From contig MKUJ01000018.1 of assembly GCA_001897755.1 (NCBI GenBank), positions 1 to 54,608 of the forward strand: a stretch of 54,608 bases of DNA, in the 5' to 3' direction. The notes below the pieces were generated by a model, which had not been told where the DNA came from, ran no database searches, and worked only from the letters and a program-made list of their open reading frames with translations. Position 1 is the stretch's first letter; every line of letters begins with the position of its first letter. The stretch comes from Afipia sp. 64-13 (lineage in GTDB: Bacteria > Pseudomonadota > Alphaproteobacteria > Rhizobiales > Xanthobacteraceae). This document shows, piece after piece, positions 9,992 to 18,375 of the stretch. The translations under genes were made by a program, and so were the position numbers.

Positions 9992-11323
9992 ATGGTCTCC
10001 GCAGCGGAACAACTGGCCTCCAACCTCAATTTTTCGGCGATCGCGAAGGCTGACGAACTCAAGAAGCGCATCTGGTTCACGCTGGGTGCGCTGATTGTTT
10101 ATCGGCTCGGCACCTATATTCCGCTGCCGGGGATCGACCCGAGCGTCTGGAGCCAGGTTTTCAAGTCGCAGGCCGGCGGCATTCTCGGCATGTTCAACAT
10201 GTTCTCGGGCGGCGGCATCGATCGCATGGCGATCTTCGCGCTCAACATCATGCCCTACATTTCCGCGTCGATCATTCTGCAGCTTCTGACCAGCGTTTCG
10301 CCGCAGCTCGAAGCGCTGAAGAAGGAAGGCGAGGCCGGCCGTAAGACGATCAACCAGTACACCCGTTATCTGACCGTGATTCTGGCTGCGTTCCAGGCCT
10401 ATGGCATCGCGGTGGGTCTCGAAGGCTCGGGCAACGTCGTGTCCGATCCGGGCTTCTTCTTCCGCATCTCCACCGCGATCACGCTGACCGGCGGCACCAT
10501 GTTCCTGATGTGGCTCGGTGAGCAGATCACCTCGCGCGGCATCGGCAACGGCATCTCGCTGATCATTCTCGCCGGCATTGTCGCCGAACTGCCGTCGGCG
10601 ATCGCCAACACGCTCGAACTCGGCCGTCAGGGCGCGCTGTCGACGTTCCTCATCCTCGCGATCCTCGCGATGGCCGTGATCGTCATCGCCGTCATCGTGT
10701 TCATGGAGCGTGCGCAGCGCCGGCTGCTGATCCAGTATCCGAAGCGTCAGGTCGGCAACAAGATGTTCGAGGGCCAGTCCTCGCATCTGCCGCTCAAGCT
10801 CAACACCTCCGGCGTCATTCCGCCGATCTTCGCGTCGTCGCTGCTGCTGCTGCCGACCACGATCGCGAGCTTCAATGCCGGCAAGGGGCCGGAGTGGTTT
10901 CAGTGGCTGACCACGCAGCTCGGCCACGGCCGTCCGCTGTTCCTGTTCCTGTATCTCTTGCTGATTGTGTTCTTCACGTTCTTCTACACGGCGATCGTGT
11001 TCAACCCGACCGAGACCGCGGACAATCTCAAGAAGCATGGCGGCTTCATTCCCGGCATCCGTCCGGGCGAGCGCACCGCCGAGTACATCGATTACGTGCT
11101 GTCTCGCATCACGGTCGTCGGCGCCATTTATCTTGCGCTGGTCTGTCTTATCCCGGAAATCCTGATTTCCTATGCATCGGTCCCGTTCTATCTTGGCGGC
11201 ACGTCGCTGCTGATCGTCGTCAGCGTGACCATGGATACCGTTTCGCAGGTGCAGGGCTATCTGCTCGCGCACCAGTATGAAGGGCTGATCCGGAAATCGA
11301 AGCTGAGGGGCCGCCGTAAATGA
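9992..11323 (+). CDS. secY: Preprotein translocase subunit SecY
   Basis: SecY is the channel subunit of the SecYEG translocon in the inner membrane. The product has 443 residues with about ten membrane-spanning helices. Visible landmarks are the plug/TM2 region ([27 protein letters not shown]), the [13 protein letters not shown] cytoplasmic stretch, and the C5 loop with [11 protein letters not shown], which contacts SecA. The ATG 9992 follows AAGGACCGGGAAGC. The gene end overlaps adk by four bases (ATGA). Confidence 0.98.
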   Translation: MVSAAEQLASNLNFSAIAKADELKKRIWFTLGALIVYRLGTYIPLPGIDPSVWSQVFKSQAGGILGMFNMFSGGGIDRMAIFALNIMPYISASIILQLLTSVSPQLEALKKEGEAGRKTINQYTRYLTVILAAFQAYGIAVGLEGSGNVVSDPGFFFRISTAITLTGGTMFLMWLGEQITSRGIGNGISLIILAGIVAELPSAIANTLELGRQGALSTFLILAILAMAVIVIAVIVFMERAQRRLLIQYPKRQVGNKMFEGQSSHLPLKLNTSGVIPPIFASSLLLLPTTIASFNAGKGPEWFQWLTTQLGHGRPLFLFLYLLLIVFFTFFYTAIVFNPTETADNLKKHGGFIPGIRPGERTAEYIDYVLSRITVVGAIYLALVCLIPEILISYASVPFYLGGTSLLIVVSVTMDTVSQVQGYLLAHQYEGLIRKSKLRGRRK

Positions 11324-12330
11324 GACTGATCCTTCTCGGGCCGCCGGGGGCGGGCAAGGGAACACAAGCGCAACGGCTGGTGCAGAAATACGGTTTGGTG
11401 CAGCTCTCCACGGGAGACATGTTGCGCGCCGCCGTTGCGGCGGAGACGCCGATCGGCCTTCGGGCCAAAGACATCATGGCGAGCGGCGGCCTCGTGCCTG
11501 ACGAGGTGGTGGTCGGCATCATTGCCGATCGCATCGAACAGCCGGATGCCAAGAACGGTTTCATTCTCGATGGATTTCCGCGCACCGTGCCGCAGGCCGA
11601 GGCGCTCGATCAGTTGCTGAAGGACAAGCGGCTCAATCTCGATGCCGTGATCGAACTGCGCGTCAACGAAAGCGCGCTGCTGCGCCGTGTGGAAACGCGC
11701 GTCGCCGAAATGCGCGCGCGCGGTGAGGACGTCCGGGCCGACGATACGCCTGAGGTGCTGTCCAAGCGCCTGTCGAGCTATCGCAGCCAGACCGAGCCGC
11801 TGGTTCACTATTATGCCGACCGCCGCAAGCTGGCGACGATCGACGGCATGATGCCCATTGAGGATGTCACCGCCGAGATCGGCCGGGTGCTGGAAGCGGT
11901 TGTCGGTGCGGACAAGCCGGCGGCTTCCGCGAAACGGGCTTCACCCACCAGGGCTCGCCGGACGACCAAAACAGCAAAGGCTGGCCCGGCGAAGAAAAAG
12001 GCCGGGAAGTCGGCAGCCAAATCCGGTTCCACCCGTGGAACCAAGGCCCGGAAGGCCGCCAAGGCTGGTTCCAGGGCGTCGGCGAAGTCGCCTCGGGCCC
12101 CTTCCAAGGCCGCCGGGAAGGGCAAGAAGGCGGGTTCCGCTGCTAAACCCGCCAAGAAGGTCAAATCCGCCGCCAAACGCACCAAAAAGGCGGCCACGGC
12201 CACCGGGAAGGGAGCCGGAAAGGCTGCAAAACGCGCGGCCGCGACCAAGTCCCGCCGAACCGTGAAAGTGGCTAAAAAGACCATGAAAAGGAAGGCTAAG
12301 GCCGTCAAACGGTTGACGAAACGCCGGTGA
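11320..12330 (+). CDS. adk: Adenylate kinase with a long Lys/Ala-rich basic tail
   Basis: Adenylate kinase interconverts ATP + AMP and 2 ADP in the cytoplasm. Residues 1 to about 195 are a complete short-LID enzyme: P-loop GPPGAGKGT (7-15), AMP-binding [11 protein letters not shown], the FILDGFPRT motif (81-89), and the short [23 protein letters not shown] with no zinc site. Residues about 200-336 are extra and consist almost only of Lys, Ala, Arg, Ser, Thr, Gly and Pro, with no Asp or Glu, resembling a histone H1 or AlgP-type tail. Most bacterial Adk proteins end near 190-220 residues. It overlaps secY by four bases and is followed by 157 bases before rpsM. The kinase call is certain; the function of the tail is not known. 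Confidence 0.96.
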   Translation: MRLILLGPPGAGKGTQAQRLVQKYGLVQLSTGDMLRAAVAAETPIGLRAKDIMASGGLVPDEVVVGIIADRIEQPDAKNGFILDGFPRTVPQAEALDQLLKDKRLNLDAVIELRVNESALLRRVETRVAEMRARGEDVRADDTPEVLSKRLSSYRSQTEPLVHYYADRRKLATIDGMMPIEDVTAEIGRVLEAVVGADKPAASAKRASPTRARRTTKTAKAGPAKKKAGKSAAKSGSTRGTKARKAAKAGSRASAKSPRAPSKAAGKGKKAGSAAKPAKKVKSAAKRTKKAATATGKGAGKAAKRAAATKSRRTVKVAKKTMKRKAKAVKRLTKRR

Positions 12331-12487
12331 ATCCTTTAATAAGCCCGCATCCAGTCGGATAAGTTTCAGACGATGCCGGGCCCCGAAAGATCGAAGGGGA
12401 GGGCGTCGTGTTCGCGTTTGCGAATACCCGCCCGACAGAACTAAACGAAGATCAGCCGTCCGTCAGGCGGCGACAGGAGTGAACAAC

Positions 12488-12856
12488 GTGGCCCGTATCG
12501 CAGGCGTCAACATCCCGACCAACAAGCGCGTGCTGATCGCGCTTCAGTATATTCACGGCATCGGCCAGAAGAATGCCGCCGACATTCTCGAGAAGGTCAA
12601 GATCCCGGTGGACCGCCGGGTCAACCAGCTTTCCGACCAGGAAGTGCTGCAGATCCGCGAAGTGATCGACCGCGACTATCTCGTCGAGGGCGACCTGCGC
12701 CGCGAGACCGGCATGAACATCAAGCGTCTGATGGACCTCGGCTGCTATCGCGGCCTGCGTCATCGCCGCGGTCTTCCGGTGCGCGGCCAGCGCACCCACA
12801 CCAACGCGCGCACCCGCAAGGGTCCCGCCAAGGCGATCGCCGGCAAGAAGAAGTAA
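12488..12856 (+). CDS. rpsM: 30S ribosomal protein S13
   Basis: S13 bridges the 30S head to L5 (bridge B1). The start is placed at GTG 12488 ([15 protein letters not shown]), giving 122 residues as in the family, with GACAGGAG eight bases upstream. An in-frame GTG at 12479 lies inside that ribosome-binding site and is less likely. The C-terminal [21 protein letters not shown] is canonical. It begins the alpha-operon part of the cluster. Confidence 0.97.
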   Translation: MARIAGVNIPTNKRVLIALQYIHGIGQKNAADILEKVKIPVDRRVNQLSDQEVLQIREVIDRDYLVEGDLRRETGMNIKRLMDLGCYRGLRHRRGLPVRGQRTHTNARTRKGPAKAIAGKKK

Positions 12857-12876
12857 CTTTCGTTTCCACCGAACCG

Positions 12877-12902
12877 ATCCGGCTGCCGTGTGGTGGCCGG
12901 AT
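12877..12902. repeat. Hairpin in the rpsM-rpsK spacer
   Basis: ATCCGGC (12877-12883) and GCCGGAT (12896-12902) are perfect seven-base arms around a 12-base loop, 20 bases after the rpsM stop. There is no U-run. Confidence 0.4.
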
Positions 12903-12964
12903 GATTACCTGAAGTTCCCCAGCGTCTGGAATCACGGACGCGCTTGAAGGAAGAGAAGAGACTT

Positions 12965-13354
12965 ATGGCTAAAGAAGCTACGCGCGTCCGCCGTCGTGAA
13001 CGCAAGAACATCGCCTCCGGCATCGCGCACGTGAACTCGTCGTTCAACAACACCACCATCACCATCACCGACGCGCAGGGCAACACCATTGCCTGGTCGT
13101 CGGCCGGCACGATGGGTTTCAAGGGCTCGCGCAAGTCGACTCCGTATGCGGCGCAGGTTGCCGCCGAAGACGTGTCGAAGAAGGCGCAGGAGCATGGCAT
13201 GCGCACCCTCGAAGTCGAGGTTGCCGGTCCGGGCTCGGGGCGCGAATCGGCGCTGCGCGCGCTGCAGGCGGCGGGCTTCACCGTCACCTCGATCCGCGAC
13301 GTGACCACGATCCCGCACAATGGCTGCCGGCCGCGCAAGCGCCGCCGCGTCTGA
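12965..13354 (+). CDS. rpsK: 30S ribosomal protein S11
   Basis: S11 forms part of the 30S platform near the E site. ATG 12965 ([16 protein letters not shown]) gives 129 residues; the upstream in-frame start at 12944 covers the GGAAGAGAAGAG ribosome-binding site. Conserved [20 protein letters not shown] and the end [19 protein letters not shown] are seen. Confidence 0.98.
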   Translation: MAKEATRVRRRERKNIASGIAHVNSSFNNTTITITDAQGNTIAWSSAGTMGFKGSRKSTPYAAQVAAEDVSKKAQEHGMRTLEVEVAGPGSGRESALRALQAAGFTVTSIRDVTTIPHNGCRPRKRRRV

Positions 13355-13363
13355 TTTGACTGC

Positions 13364-13392
13364 CGCGGGCGGTTGGTGCCCGCGTTTATTTT
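13364..13392 (+). terminator. Terminator-like hairpin between rpsK and rpoA
   Basis: CGCGGGC (13364-13370) and GCCCGCG (13378-13384) form a perfect stem with a seven-base loop, followed at once by TTTATTTT. This is the architecture of an intrinsic terminator. Since rpoA and rplQ must be well expressed, partial attenuation or a downstream promoter is implied. A second hairpin with the same arms follows at 13404-13420. Confidence 0.5.
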
Positions 13393-13403
13393 GAATGCGA
13401 TGA

Positions 13404-13420
13404 CGCGGGCTTGGCCCGCG
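13404..13420. repeat. Second CGCGGGC/GCCCGCG hairpin before rpoA
   Basis: CGCGGGC and GCCCGCG pair around TTG. The stem repeats that of the terminator-like hairpin 33 bases upstream, so the four arms could form alternative pairings. Confidence 0.45.
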
Positions 13421-13455
13421 CCACCAATAACTCCCACGCCAAGACGCCGAAAGGC

Positions 13456-14487
13456 ATGGGTGACCCAGTGACGATCCAGAAAAATTGGCAAGAACTTATC
13501 CGACCGAACAAGCTTCATGTGACGCCGGGTGCCGACTCGGCCCGCTTTGCGACCCTGGTTGCCGAGCCGCTCGAGCGTGGCTTCGGCCAGACCCTCGGCA
13601 ACGCGCTGCGCCGCGTGCTGCTGTCCTCGCTGCAGGGCGCGGCCGTGCAGTCGGTTCACATCGACGGCGTGCTGCACGAGTTCTCCTCGATCGCCGGTGT
13701 GCGTGAAGACGTCACCGACATCGTGCTCAACATCAAGGACATCTCGATCAAGATGCAGGGCGAAGGCCCCAAGCGCATGGTCGTGAAGAAGCAGGGTCCG
13801 GGCGTCGTCACGGCAGGCGACATCCAGACTGTCGGCGATGTCGTGATCCTCAATCCCGAGCTGCAGCTCTGCACGCTGGACGATGGCGCCGAGATCCGCA
13901 TGGAGTTCACCGTGAACTCCGGCAAGGGCTACGTCGCCGCCGACCGCAACCGTCCGGAAGACGCGCCGATCGGTCTGATTCCGGTCGACAGCCTGTTCTC
14001 GCCGGTCCGCAAGGTGTCCTACAAGGTCGAGAACACCCGTGAGGGTCAGATCCTCGACTACGACAAGCTGACGCTGACGATCGAGACCAACGGCGCGATC
14101 TCGCCGGAAGACGCGCTCGCTTATTCGGCGCGCATCCTGCAGGATCAGCTCAACGTGTTCGTCAACTTCGAAGAGCCGCGCAAGGAAGTCGCGCAGGAGA
14201 TCATTCCGGATCTCGCCTTCAACCCGGCCTTCCTCAAGAAGGTGGACGAGCTCGAGCTGTCGGTGCGTTCGGCGAACTGCCTGAAGAACGACAACATCGT
14301 CTACATCGGCGACCTGGTGCAGAAGTCGGAAGCGGAAATGCTCCGCACCCCGAACTTCGGCCGCAAGTCGCTGAACGAGATCAAGGAAGTGCTGGCCCAG
14401 ATGGGTCTGCATCTCGGCATGGAAGTGCCCGGCTGGCCGCCGGAGAACATCGACGAGCTGGCCAAGCGCTTCGAGGATCATTACTGA
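13456..14487 (+). CDS. rpoA: DNA-directed RNA polymerase subunit alpha
   Basis: RpoA nucleates RNA polymerase assembly and contacts UP elements and activators. ATG 13456 ([20 protein letters not shown]) gives 343 residues. A GTG at 13468 would give MTIQ.. and 339 residues, and an upstream TTG at 13411 lies in a hairpin. The N-terminal dimerisation domain has [21 protein letters not shown]; the C-terminal domain (about 255-330) has the helix-hairpin-helix surface [17 protein letters not shown] and [13 protein letters not shown]. The product is complete and canonical. Confidence 0.97.
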   Translation: MGDPVTIQKNWQELIRPNKLHVTPGADSARFATLVAEPLERGFGQTLGNALRRVLLSSLQGAAVQSVHIDGVLHEFSSIAGVREDVTDIVLNIKDISIKMQGEGPKRMVVKKQGPGVVTAGDIQTVGDVVILNPELQLCTLDDGAEIRMEFTVNSGKGYVAADRNRPEDAPIGLIPVDSLFSPVRKVSYKVENTREGQILDYDKLTLTIETNGAISPEDALAYSARILQDQLNVFVNFEEPRKEVAQEIIPDLAFNPAFLKKVDELELSVRSANCLKNDNIVYIGDLVQKSEAEMLRTPNFGRKSLNEIKEVLAQMGLHLGMEVPGWPPENIDELAKRFEDHY

Positions 14488-14500
14488 TCCGACGTCATCG

Positions 14501-14526
14501 TCATGGCCGGCTCACCCCGGCCATGA
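14501..14526. repeat. TCATGGCCGG palindrome between rpoA and rplQ
   Basis: TCATGGCCGG and CCGGCCATGA are perfect ten-base arms around CTCACC, 14 bases after the rpoA stop. No U-run follows. It shares the GGCCGG core with the palindromes before rpsJ and secY. Confidence 0.6.
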
Positions 14527-14605
14527 TTTCGCGGGCGAACGCAGGAAGCCCACCTGAGCAACATGTCCGACGAGCCGTCGTGACACAGATTGAAGGATAC
14601 ATCAC

Positions 14606-15022
14606 ATGCGTCACGGCAAGGTTCATCGCAAGCTCAACCGCACCGCGGAACACCGCAAGGCGATGTTCGCCAACATGGCGGCCGCGCTGATCAAGCACGA
14701 GCAGATCGTCACCACGCTGCCGAAGGCGAAGGAGCTTCGTCCGATCGTGGAGAAGCTGGTCACGCTCGGCAAGAAGGGCGGTCTGGCGCTGCGCCGTCAG
14801 GCGATCAGCGAGCTGCGCGATCAGGATCAGGTTCGGAAGCTGTTCGACGTGCTGGCGACCCGCTACAAGGACCGCCAGGGCGGCTACACCCGCATCATCA
14901 AGGCGGGCTTCCGCTACGGCGACAACGCGCCGATGGCGGTGATCGAGTTCGTGGATCGCGACGTCGATGCCAAGGGTCAGGATTCCGGCCCGGTGCAGGA
15001 AAAGTCCGCCGAAGCGGCATGA
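14606..15022 (+). CDS. rplQ: 50S ribosomal protein L17
   Basis: L17 is a 50S protein near the tunnel exit, last gene of the alpha operon. The 138 residues start [25 protein letters not shown] and contain [19 protein letters not shown] and [19 protein letters not shown]. The stop overlaps the next gene's ATG (ATGA), unusually tying a secreted ankyrin protein to the ribosomal transcript. Confidence 0.97.
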   Translation: MRHGKVHRKLNRTAEHRKAMFANMAAALIKHEQIVTTLPKAKELRPIVEKLVTLGKKGGLALRRQAISELRDQDQVRKLFDVLATRYKDRQGGYTRIIKAGFRYGDNAPMAVIEFVDRDVDAKGQDSGPVQEKSAEAA

Positions 15023-15726
15023 TCCGTTACATCGCGAATGTCTTGCGGGCGGCGCGATGCGCCGCCCGTTTCGTTTTGGTCGGTTGTTTTATTCTGATTG
15101 CGAGCGGGGGATGCATGGCGGCTGCAGGGACGGGGGTCAATTCGCAGTTTCTGGACGCGGCAGCGCGGGGCGATGCGGCACGGGTCGGCGTCTTGCTGTC
15201 GGAGGGGGCGAATCTCGAAGCGCGTGATCGTTCCGGCTGCACAGCGCTACTGCTCGCCACCCGTGGCGATCATGTCGAGGTCGCGCGGCTGCTGATCGCC
15301 GCCGGCGCCGATGTGAACGCGAAGGATTCGATCTCCGACACGCCGTACCTCTATGCCGGCTCGGAAGGCCTCAACGAGATCCTGAAGATGACGCTGGAAG
15401 CCGGCGCCGATCTGGCCAGCACCAACCGCTATGGCGGCACGGCGCTGATTCCCGCGGCCCATCACGGCCATCCCGAGACCGTGAAGATCCTGCTCGGCAC
15501 CGCTATCAACATCAATCACATCAATCGGCTCGGCTGGACCGCGCTGATCGAGGCGGTGATTCTCAGCGACGGTGGCCCGATCCATACCGAGATCGTGCGT
15601 TTGCTGGTCGATGCCGGCGCGAACGTCAATATTGCGGACCGCGACGGCGTGACGCCGCTCGCGCACGCCCGCCGCCGCGGCTACGCGCCGATGGTGGCGA
15701 TCCTGGAAAAGGCCGGCGCGAAGTAA
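15019..15726 (+). CDS. Secreted ankyrin-repeat protein
   Basis: The product has 235 residues. Residues 1 to about 40 look like a Sec signal peptide: basic start [17 protein letters not shown], hydrophobic core [12 protein letters not shown], then small residues. Four to six ankyrin repeats follow, with consensus pieces such as [46 protein letters not shown] and [20 protein letters not shown]. Ankyrin arrays bind proteins; the partner is unknown, and export points to the periplasm. The ATG overlaps the rplQ stop by four bases, so it is probably read from the ribosomal transcript. The frame is open further upstream through rplQ, but those starts are not credible. Confidence 0.88.
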   Translation: MIRYIANVLRAARCAARFVLVGCFILIASGGCMAAAGTGVNSQFLDAAARGDAARVGVLLSEGANLEARDRSGCTALLLATRGDHVEVARLLIAAGADVNAKDSISDTPYLYAGSEGLNEILKMTLEAGADLASTNRYGGTALIPAAHHGHPETVKILLGTAININHINRLGWTALIEAVILSDGGPIHTEIVRLLVDAGANVNIADRDGVTPLAHARRRGYAPMVAILEKAGAK

Positions 15727-15765
15727 GCGCCGCTATCGTCGTCGATATCCTGGTTTGATGATGGA

Positions 15766-15792
15766 CGTTCGCGAGGCACGGCCTCGTGAACG
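15766..15792. repeat. Hairpin between the ankyrin gene and the SDR gene
   Basis: CGTTCGCGAGGC (15766-15777) and GCCTCGTGAACG (15781-15792) pair with one mismatch around ACG. No T-run follows. It may end or stabilise the rplQ-ankyrin transcript. Confidence 0.45.
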
Positions 15793-15863
15793 CTTCTGCC
15801 TGCCTGCCTCATGGCGAGGATGCGTGTGCGCGCCATATAGAGAGCACAGCAAGGGAGATGGCG

Positions 15864-16658
15864 ATGAAGATCGATCTTTCAGGAACCACGGCGCTTGTCA
15901 CCGGCTCGACCGGCGGCATCGGCTACGCGATTGCCAGGGGACTGGCGGCTGCCGGTGCCAATGTCATCATTAACGGGCGCTCGCAGGACCGGATCGATCG
16001 GGCCATCGCCTCGATCGGCAAGGCCGCGCCGGCCGCCAAGGTGCGTGGGGTCGCCGCCGATGTTGCGACTGCGGAGGGCTGCGCGGAGCTGGTGGAGTCG
16101 GTGCCGGATGTCGACATTCTCATCAACAACGCCGGCATTTTCGAGCCGAAGGATTTCTTCAACATTCCGGATGCCGACTGGCTGCGTTTCTTCGAGGTCA
16201 ACGTGATGTCGGGGGTGCGGCTCGCGCGCGCCTATATGAAAGGCATGCTGAAGCGAAACTGGGGCCGCATCATTTTCATTTCCTCCGAATCCGCGCTGAT
16301 GATTCCGAAAGAGATGATCCATTACGGGATGACCAAAACCGCCCAGCTTGCGATCTCGCGCGGCCTTGCCGAACTGACCCGCGGCACCGCCGTCACCGTC
16401 AACTCGGTGATGCCGGGACCGACGATGTCGGAAGGTGTCGAGACTTTCGTGAAGGAGCTCGCGAAGCAGAACGGACAGTCGGTCGAGACCGCTGCCGAGG
16501 AATTCATCAAGCAGCACCGGCCATCCTCGCTGCTCCAGCGTTTTGCCAGCCCCGAGGAGATCGCCAACATGGTGGTCTATATCGCCTCGCGGCAGGCGTC
16601 CGTCACCAACGGCGCGGCGCTGCGCGCCGAGGGCGGGCTTGTGCAGACTGTTGCATAA
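15864..16658 (+). CDS. Short-chain dehydrogenase/reductase
   Basis: This is an NAD(P)-dependent oxidoreductase of the classical SDR family, 264 residues. The cofactor motif TGSTGGIG is at about residues 13-20, the structural NNAG near 88-91, and the catalytic set is Ser in IFISSES plus YGMTK near 156-160. The start at ATG 15864 places AAGGGAG seven bases upstream; ATG 15858 abuts the ribosome-binding site. The substrate cannot be told. It is followed by the palindromic repeat at 16661-16770 and a convergent oxidoreductase gene. Confidence 0.9.
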   Translation: MKIDLSGTTALVTGSTGGIGYAIARGLAAAGANVIINGRSQDRIDRAIASIGKAAPAAKVRGVAADVATAEGCAELVESVPDVDILINNAGIFEPKDFFNIPDADWLRFFEVNVMSGVRLARAYMKGMLKRNWGRIIFISSESALMIPKEMIHYGMTKTAQLAISRGLAELTRGTAVTVNSVMPGPTMSEGVETFVKELAKQNGQSVETAAEEFIKQHRPSSLLQRFASPEEIANMVVYIASRQASVTNGAALRAEGGLVQTVA

Positions 16659-16660
16659 TA

Positions 16661-16770
16661 CCTGATCCTCATGGTGAGGAGCGAGGCGGAGCCTCGCATC
16701 TCGAACCATAGGGCTTTGTTCGTAGCCTCATCCTTCGAGACGCGGCCAAGGCCGCTCCTCAGGATGAGGG
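16661..16770. repeat. Bradyrhizobiaceae-type palindromic repeat (REP-like), two inverted copies
   Basis: Two related units face each other: CCTGATCCTCATGGTGAGG.. (16661-16710) and CCTCATCCTTCGAGACGCGG..GCCGCTCCTCAGGATGAGG (16727-16770). The second unit reversed reads CCTCATCCTGAGGAGCGG..CCGCGTCTCGAAGGATGAGG, a palindromic intergenic repeat I recognise from Rhodopseudomonas/Bradyrhizobium genomes. It lies exactly between two convergent genes and could form a long hairpin ending transcripts from both sides. Confidence 0.75.
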
Positions 16771-16778
16771 AGGGTTGC

Positions 16779-17789
16779 TTACCATCCCTCCAGCACCAGC
16801 TTGCCGGTGGCGCGGCCGCTCTCGATCATCGCATGCGCCTGTTTCAAGGTTTCGGCGTTGATCTTGCCGACGACTTTGTCGAGCGTGGTGCGCAGGTCGC
16901 CCTTGTCGACCAGCCGCGCGACCTCCTCGAGCAATTGATGCTGGGCGATCATGTCCTCGGTCTGGAACGAGGAGCGGGTGAACATCGATTCCCAATGCAG
17001 CGAGACCGCCTTGCCCTTGAGCAGGTTGACGTTGAGCGACGTCGGGTCGTCGATCAGGCCGACACGGCCCTGCGGCGCGATAATGTCGGCCAGCGCCGGG
17101 AAGTGCTGATCTGTGTTGGTGAGGCTCGCGATCAGCGTGGCCGGAGCTAGCTTGAGCGCCTCGATCTGCTCCTTCATCGGCTTGGAATGATCGATGACAT
17201 GATGCGCGCCGAGATCGAGGCACCATTTCATCGATTCCGGCCGTGACGCCGTCGCGATCACGGTCAGGCCGGTCAGCTTGCGTGCGAGCTGGATCAGGAT
17301 CGAGCCGACGCCGCCCGCGCCGCCGATGACCAGAAGCGTGCGGCGATCGTCCTTGCCTTGCGCGACGCCGAGGCGGTCGAACAGCAATTCCCACGCGGTG
17401 ATCGAGGTGAGGGGAAGGGCGGCGGCCTGGGCGAACGACAGCATCTTCGGCTTGTGGCCGACGATGCGCTCATCCACCAGATGGAATTCCGAATTGGTGC
17501 CCTGGCGCAGGATCGAGCCGGCATAGGAGACTTCGTCCCCCGGCTTGAACAGCGTTACCTCCGGCCCGACGGCATCCACGACGCCGGCGGCGTCGAAGCC
17601 GAGGATTTTGATTTCGCCTGCCGGCGGTTCGGCTCGCTTGCGCACCTTGGTGTCCACCGGATTCACCGAGATCGCCTTCACGGCCACGCGGATGTCGTGG
17701 CCGGTGGGCTCCGGCTTGGCGGTCTCGAAATCGATCAGGGATTCGGCGGCATCGATCGGCAGCGATTTCTTGTATCCGACGGCTTTCAT
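16779..17789 (-). CDS. Zinc-type alcohol dehydrogenase family / quinone oxidoreductase
   Basis: This is a medium-chain dehydrogenase/reductase (MDR) of 336 residues, beginning MKAVGYKKSLPIDAAESL. The GroES-like N-domain has VNPVDTKVRKR and GFDAAGVVDAVG; the Rossmann segment is IGGAGGVGSILIQLARKL (about residues 155-172). The Cys/His/Glu ligands of zinc enzymes are absent, so despite the family's database name it is closer to NADPH:quinone reductases. It is divergent from an HxlR-type regulator 126 bases away, the classic arrangement for electrophile- or quinone-responsive reductases. The frame is open upstream of the Met, across the regulator gene, and those starts are rejected. Confidence 0.9.
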   Translation of the reverse strand: MKAVGYKKSLPIDAAESLIDFETAKPEPTGHDIRVAVKAISVNPVDTKVRKRAEPPAGEIKILGFDAAGVVDAVGPEVTLFKPGDEVSYAGSILRQGTNSEFHLVDERIVGHKPKMLSFAQAAALPLTSITAWELLFDRLGVAQGKDDRRTLLVIGGAGGVGSILIQLARKLTGLTVIATASRPESMKWCLDLGAHHVIDHSKPMKEQIEALKLAPATLIASLTNTDQHFPALADIIAPQGRVGLIDDPTSLNVNLLKGKAVSLHWESMFTRSSFQTEDMIAQHQLLEEVARLVDKGDLRTTLDKVVGKINAETLKQAHAMIESGRATGKLVLEGW

Positions 17790-17889
17790 CTGCGGCTCCA
17801 CTGGGATCGCGGCCGGGCAGGCCGCCAGTTTCACCTGCGCCCGATGCGGATCAATTGCAAGTACTGCCGATGATGTGTCATAGTCCCCA

Positions 17890-17902
17890 ATTGTATACCA
17901 AT
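17890..17902. promoter_or_regulatory. Candidate HxlR operator
   Basis: ATTG-TATAC-CAAT is a short inverted repeat 13 bases before the regulator's ATG, in the 126-base divergent region. Position fits autoregulation and control of the oxidoreductase, but the motif is short and the evidence is weak. Confidence 0.35.
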
Positions 17903-17915
17903 AGGCTTTGAACGC

Positions 17916-18296
17916 ATGAAACGTAAGGATTTCGATTGTGGTCCGGGATGTCCGGTCGAGGTCACGCTCGGCCTGATCGACGGCAAGTGGAAGGGCGTCA
18001 TCCTGTTTCACCTGCAGGAAGGCTGTCTGCGGTTCAGCGAGCTGCGCCGCCGGTTGCCCGGCATCACCCAGCGGATGCTGACCAAGCAGCTTCGCGCGCT
18101 CGAAGACGACGACCTGATCACCCGCAAGGTCTATGCCGAGGTGCCACCTCGCGTTGAATACGCGTTGTCGGAGACCGGGCAGCGGCTGCGACCGGTGATC
18201 GAAATCCTGCGGGCCTGGGGTGTCGATCACAAGGCCCGGCTGGAAGCGGCGGCGACCGCGAAAAAGCCAAAAACGGTGCGGAATCGTGCGGCCTGA
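17916..18296 (+). CDS. HxlR family winged-helix regulator
   Basis: The product is 126 residues with the HxlR fold: CPVEVTLGLIDGKWKGVILFHL, then the recognition region FSELRRRLPGITQRMLTKQLRALEDDDLITRKVY and the wing VPPRVEYALSETG. HxlR proteins such as YodB and QorR sense aldehydes, quinones or thiol stress through an N-terminal Cys; here two are present (Cys8 and Cys12 in DCGPGCP). It is divergent from a quinone-oxidoreductase-like gene, its likely target. The C-terminal Lys/Arg-rich tail (EAAATAKKPKTVRNRAA) is an extension. Confidence 0.93.
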   Translation: MKRKDFDCGPGCPVEVTLGLIDGKWKGVILFHLQEGCLRFSELRRRLPGITQRMLTKQLRALEDDDLITRKVYAEVPPRVEYALSETGQRLRPVIEILRAWGVDHKARLEAAATAKKPKTVRNRAA

Positions 18297-18375
18297 TGCC
18301 GATTCCGGCGTTGTCCCTTGTTCTCTTTAAGCTGACAGACCCCTATATCTCGACCATCGCAATCGGGAATTTTTC

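Noticed and set aside
13364-13392. Reading the rpsK-rpoA hairpin as a full terminator
   Set aside because: rpoA and rplQ follow in the same direction and no clear strong promoter lies after it, so complete termination is unlikely.
14590-15018. Upstream extension of the ankyrin frame through rplQ
   Set aside because: It is open only because of high GC content; it overlaps rplQ in another phase and the signal peptide begins at 15019.
16779-17789. Treating the MDR protein as a zinc enzyme
   Set aside because: The catalytic Cys/His pair of zinc alcohol dehydrogenases is not present, only the family fold.
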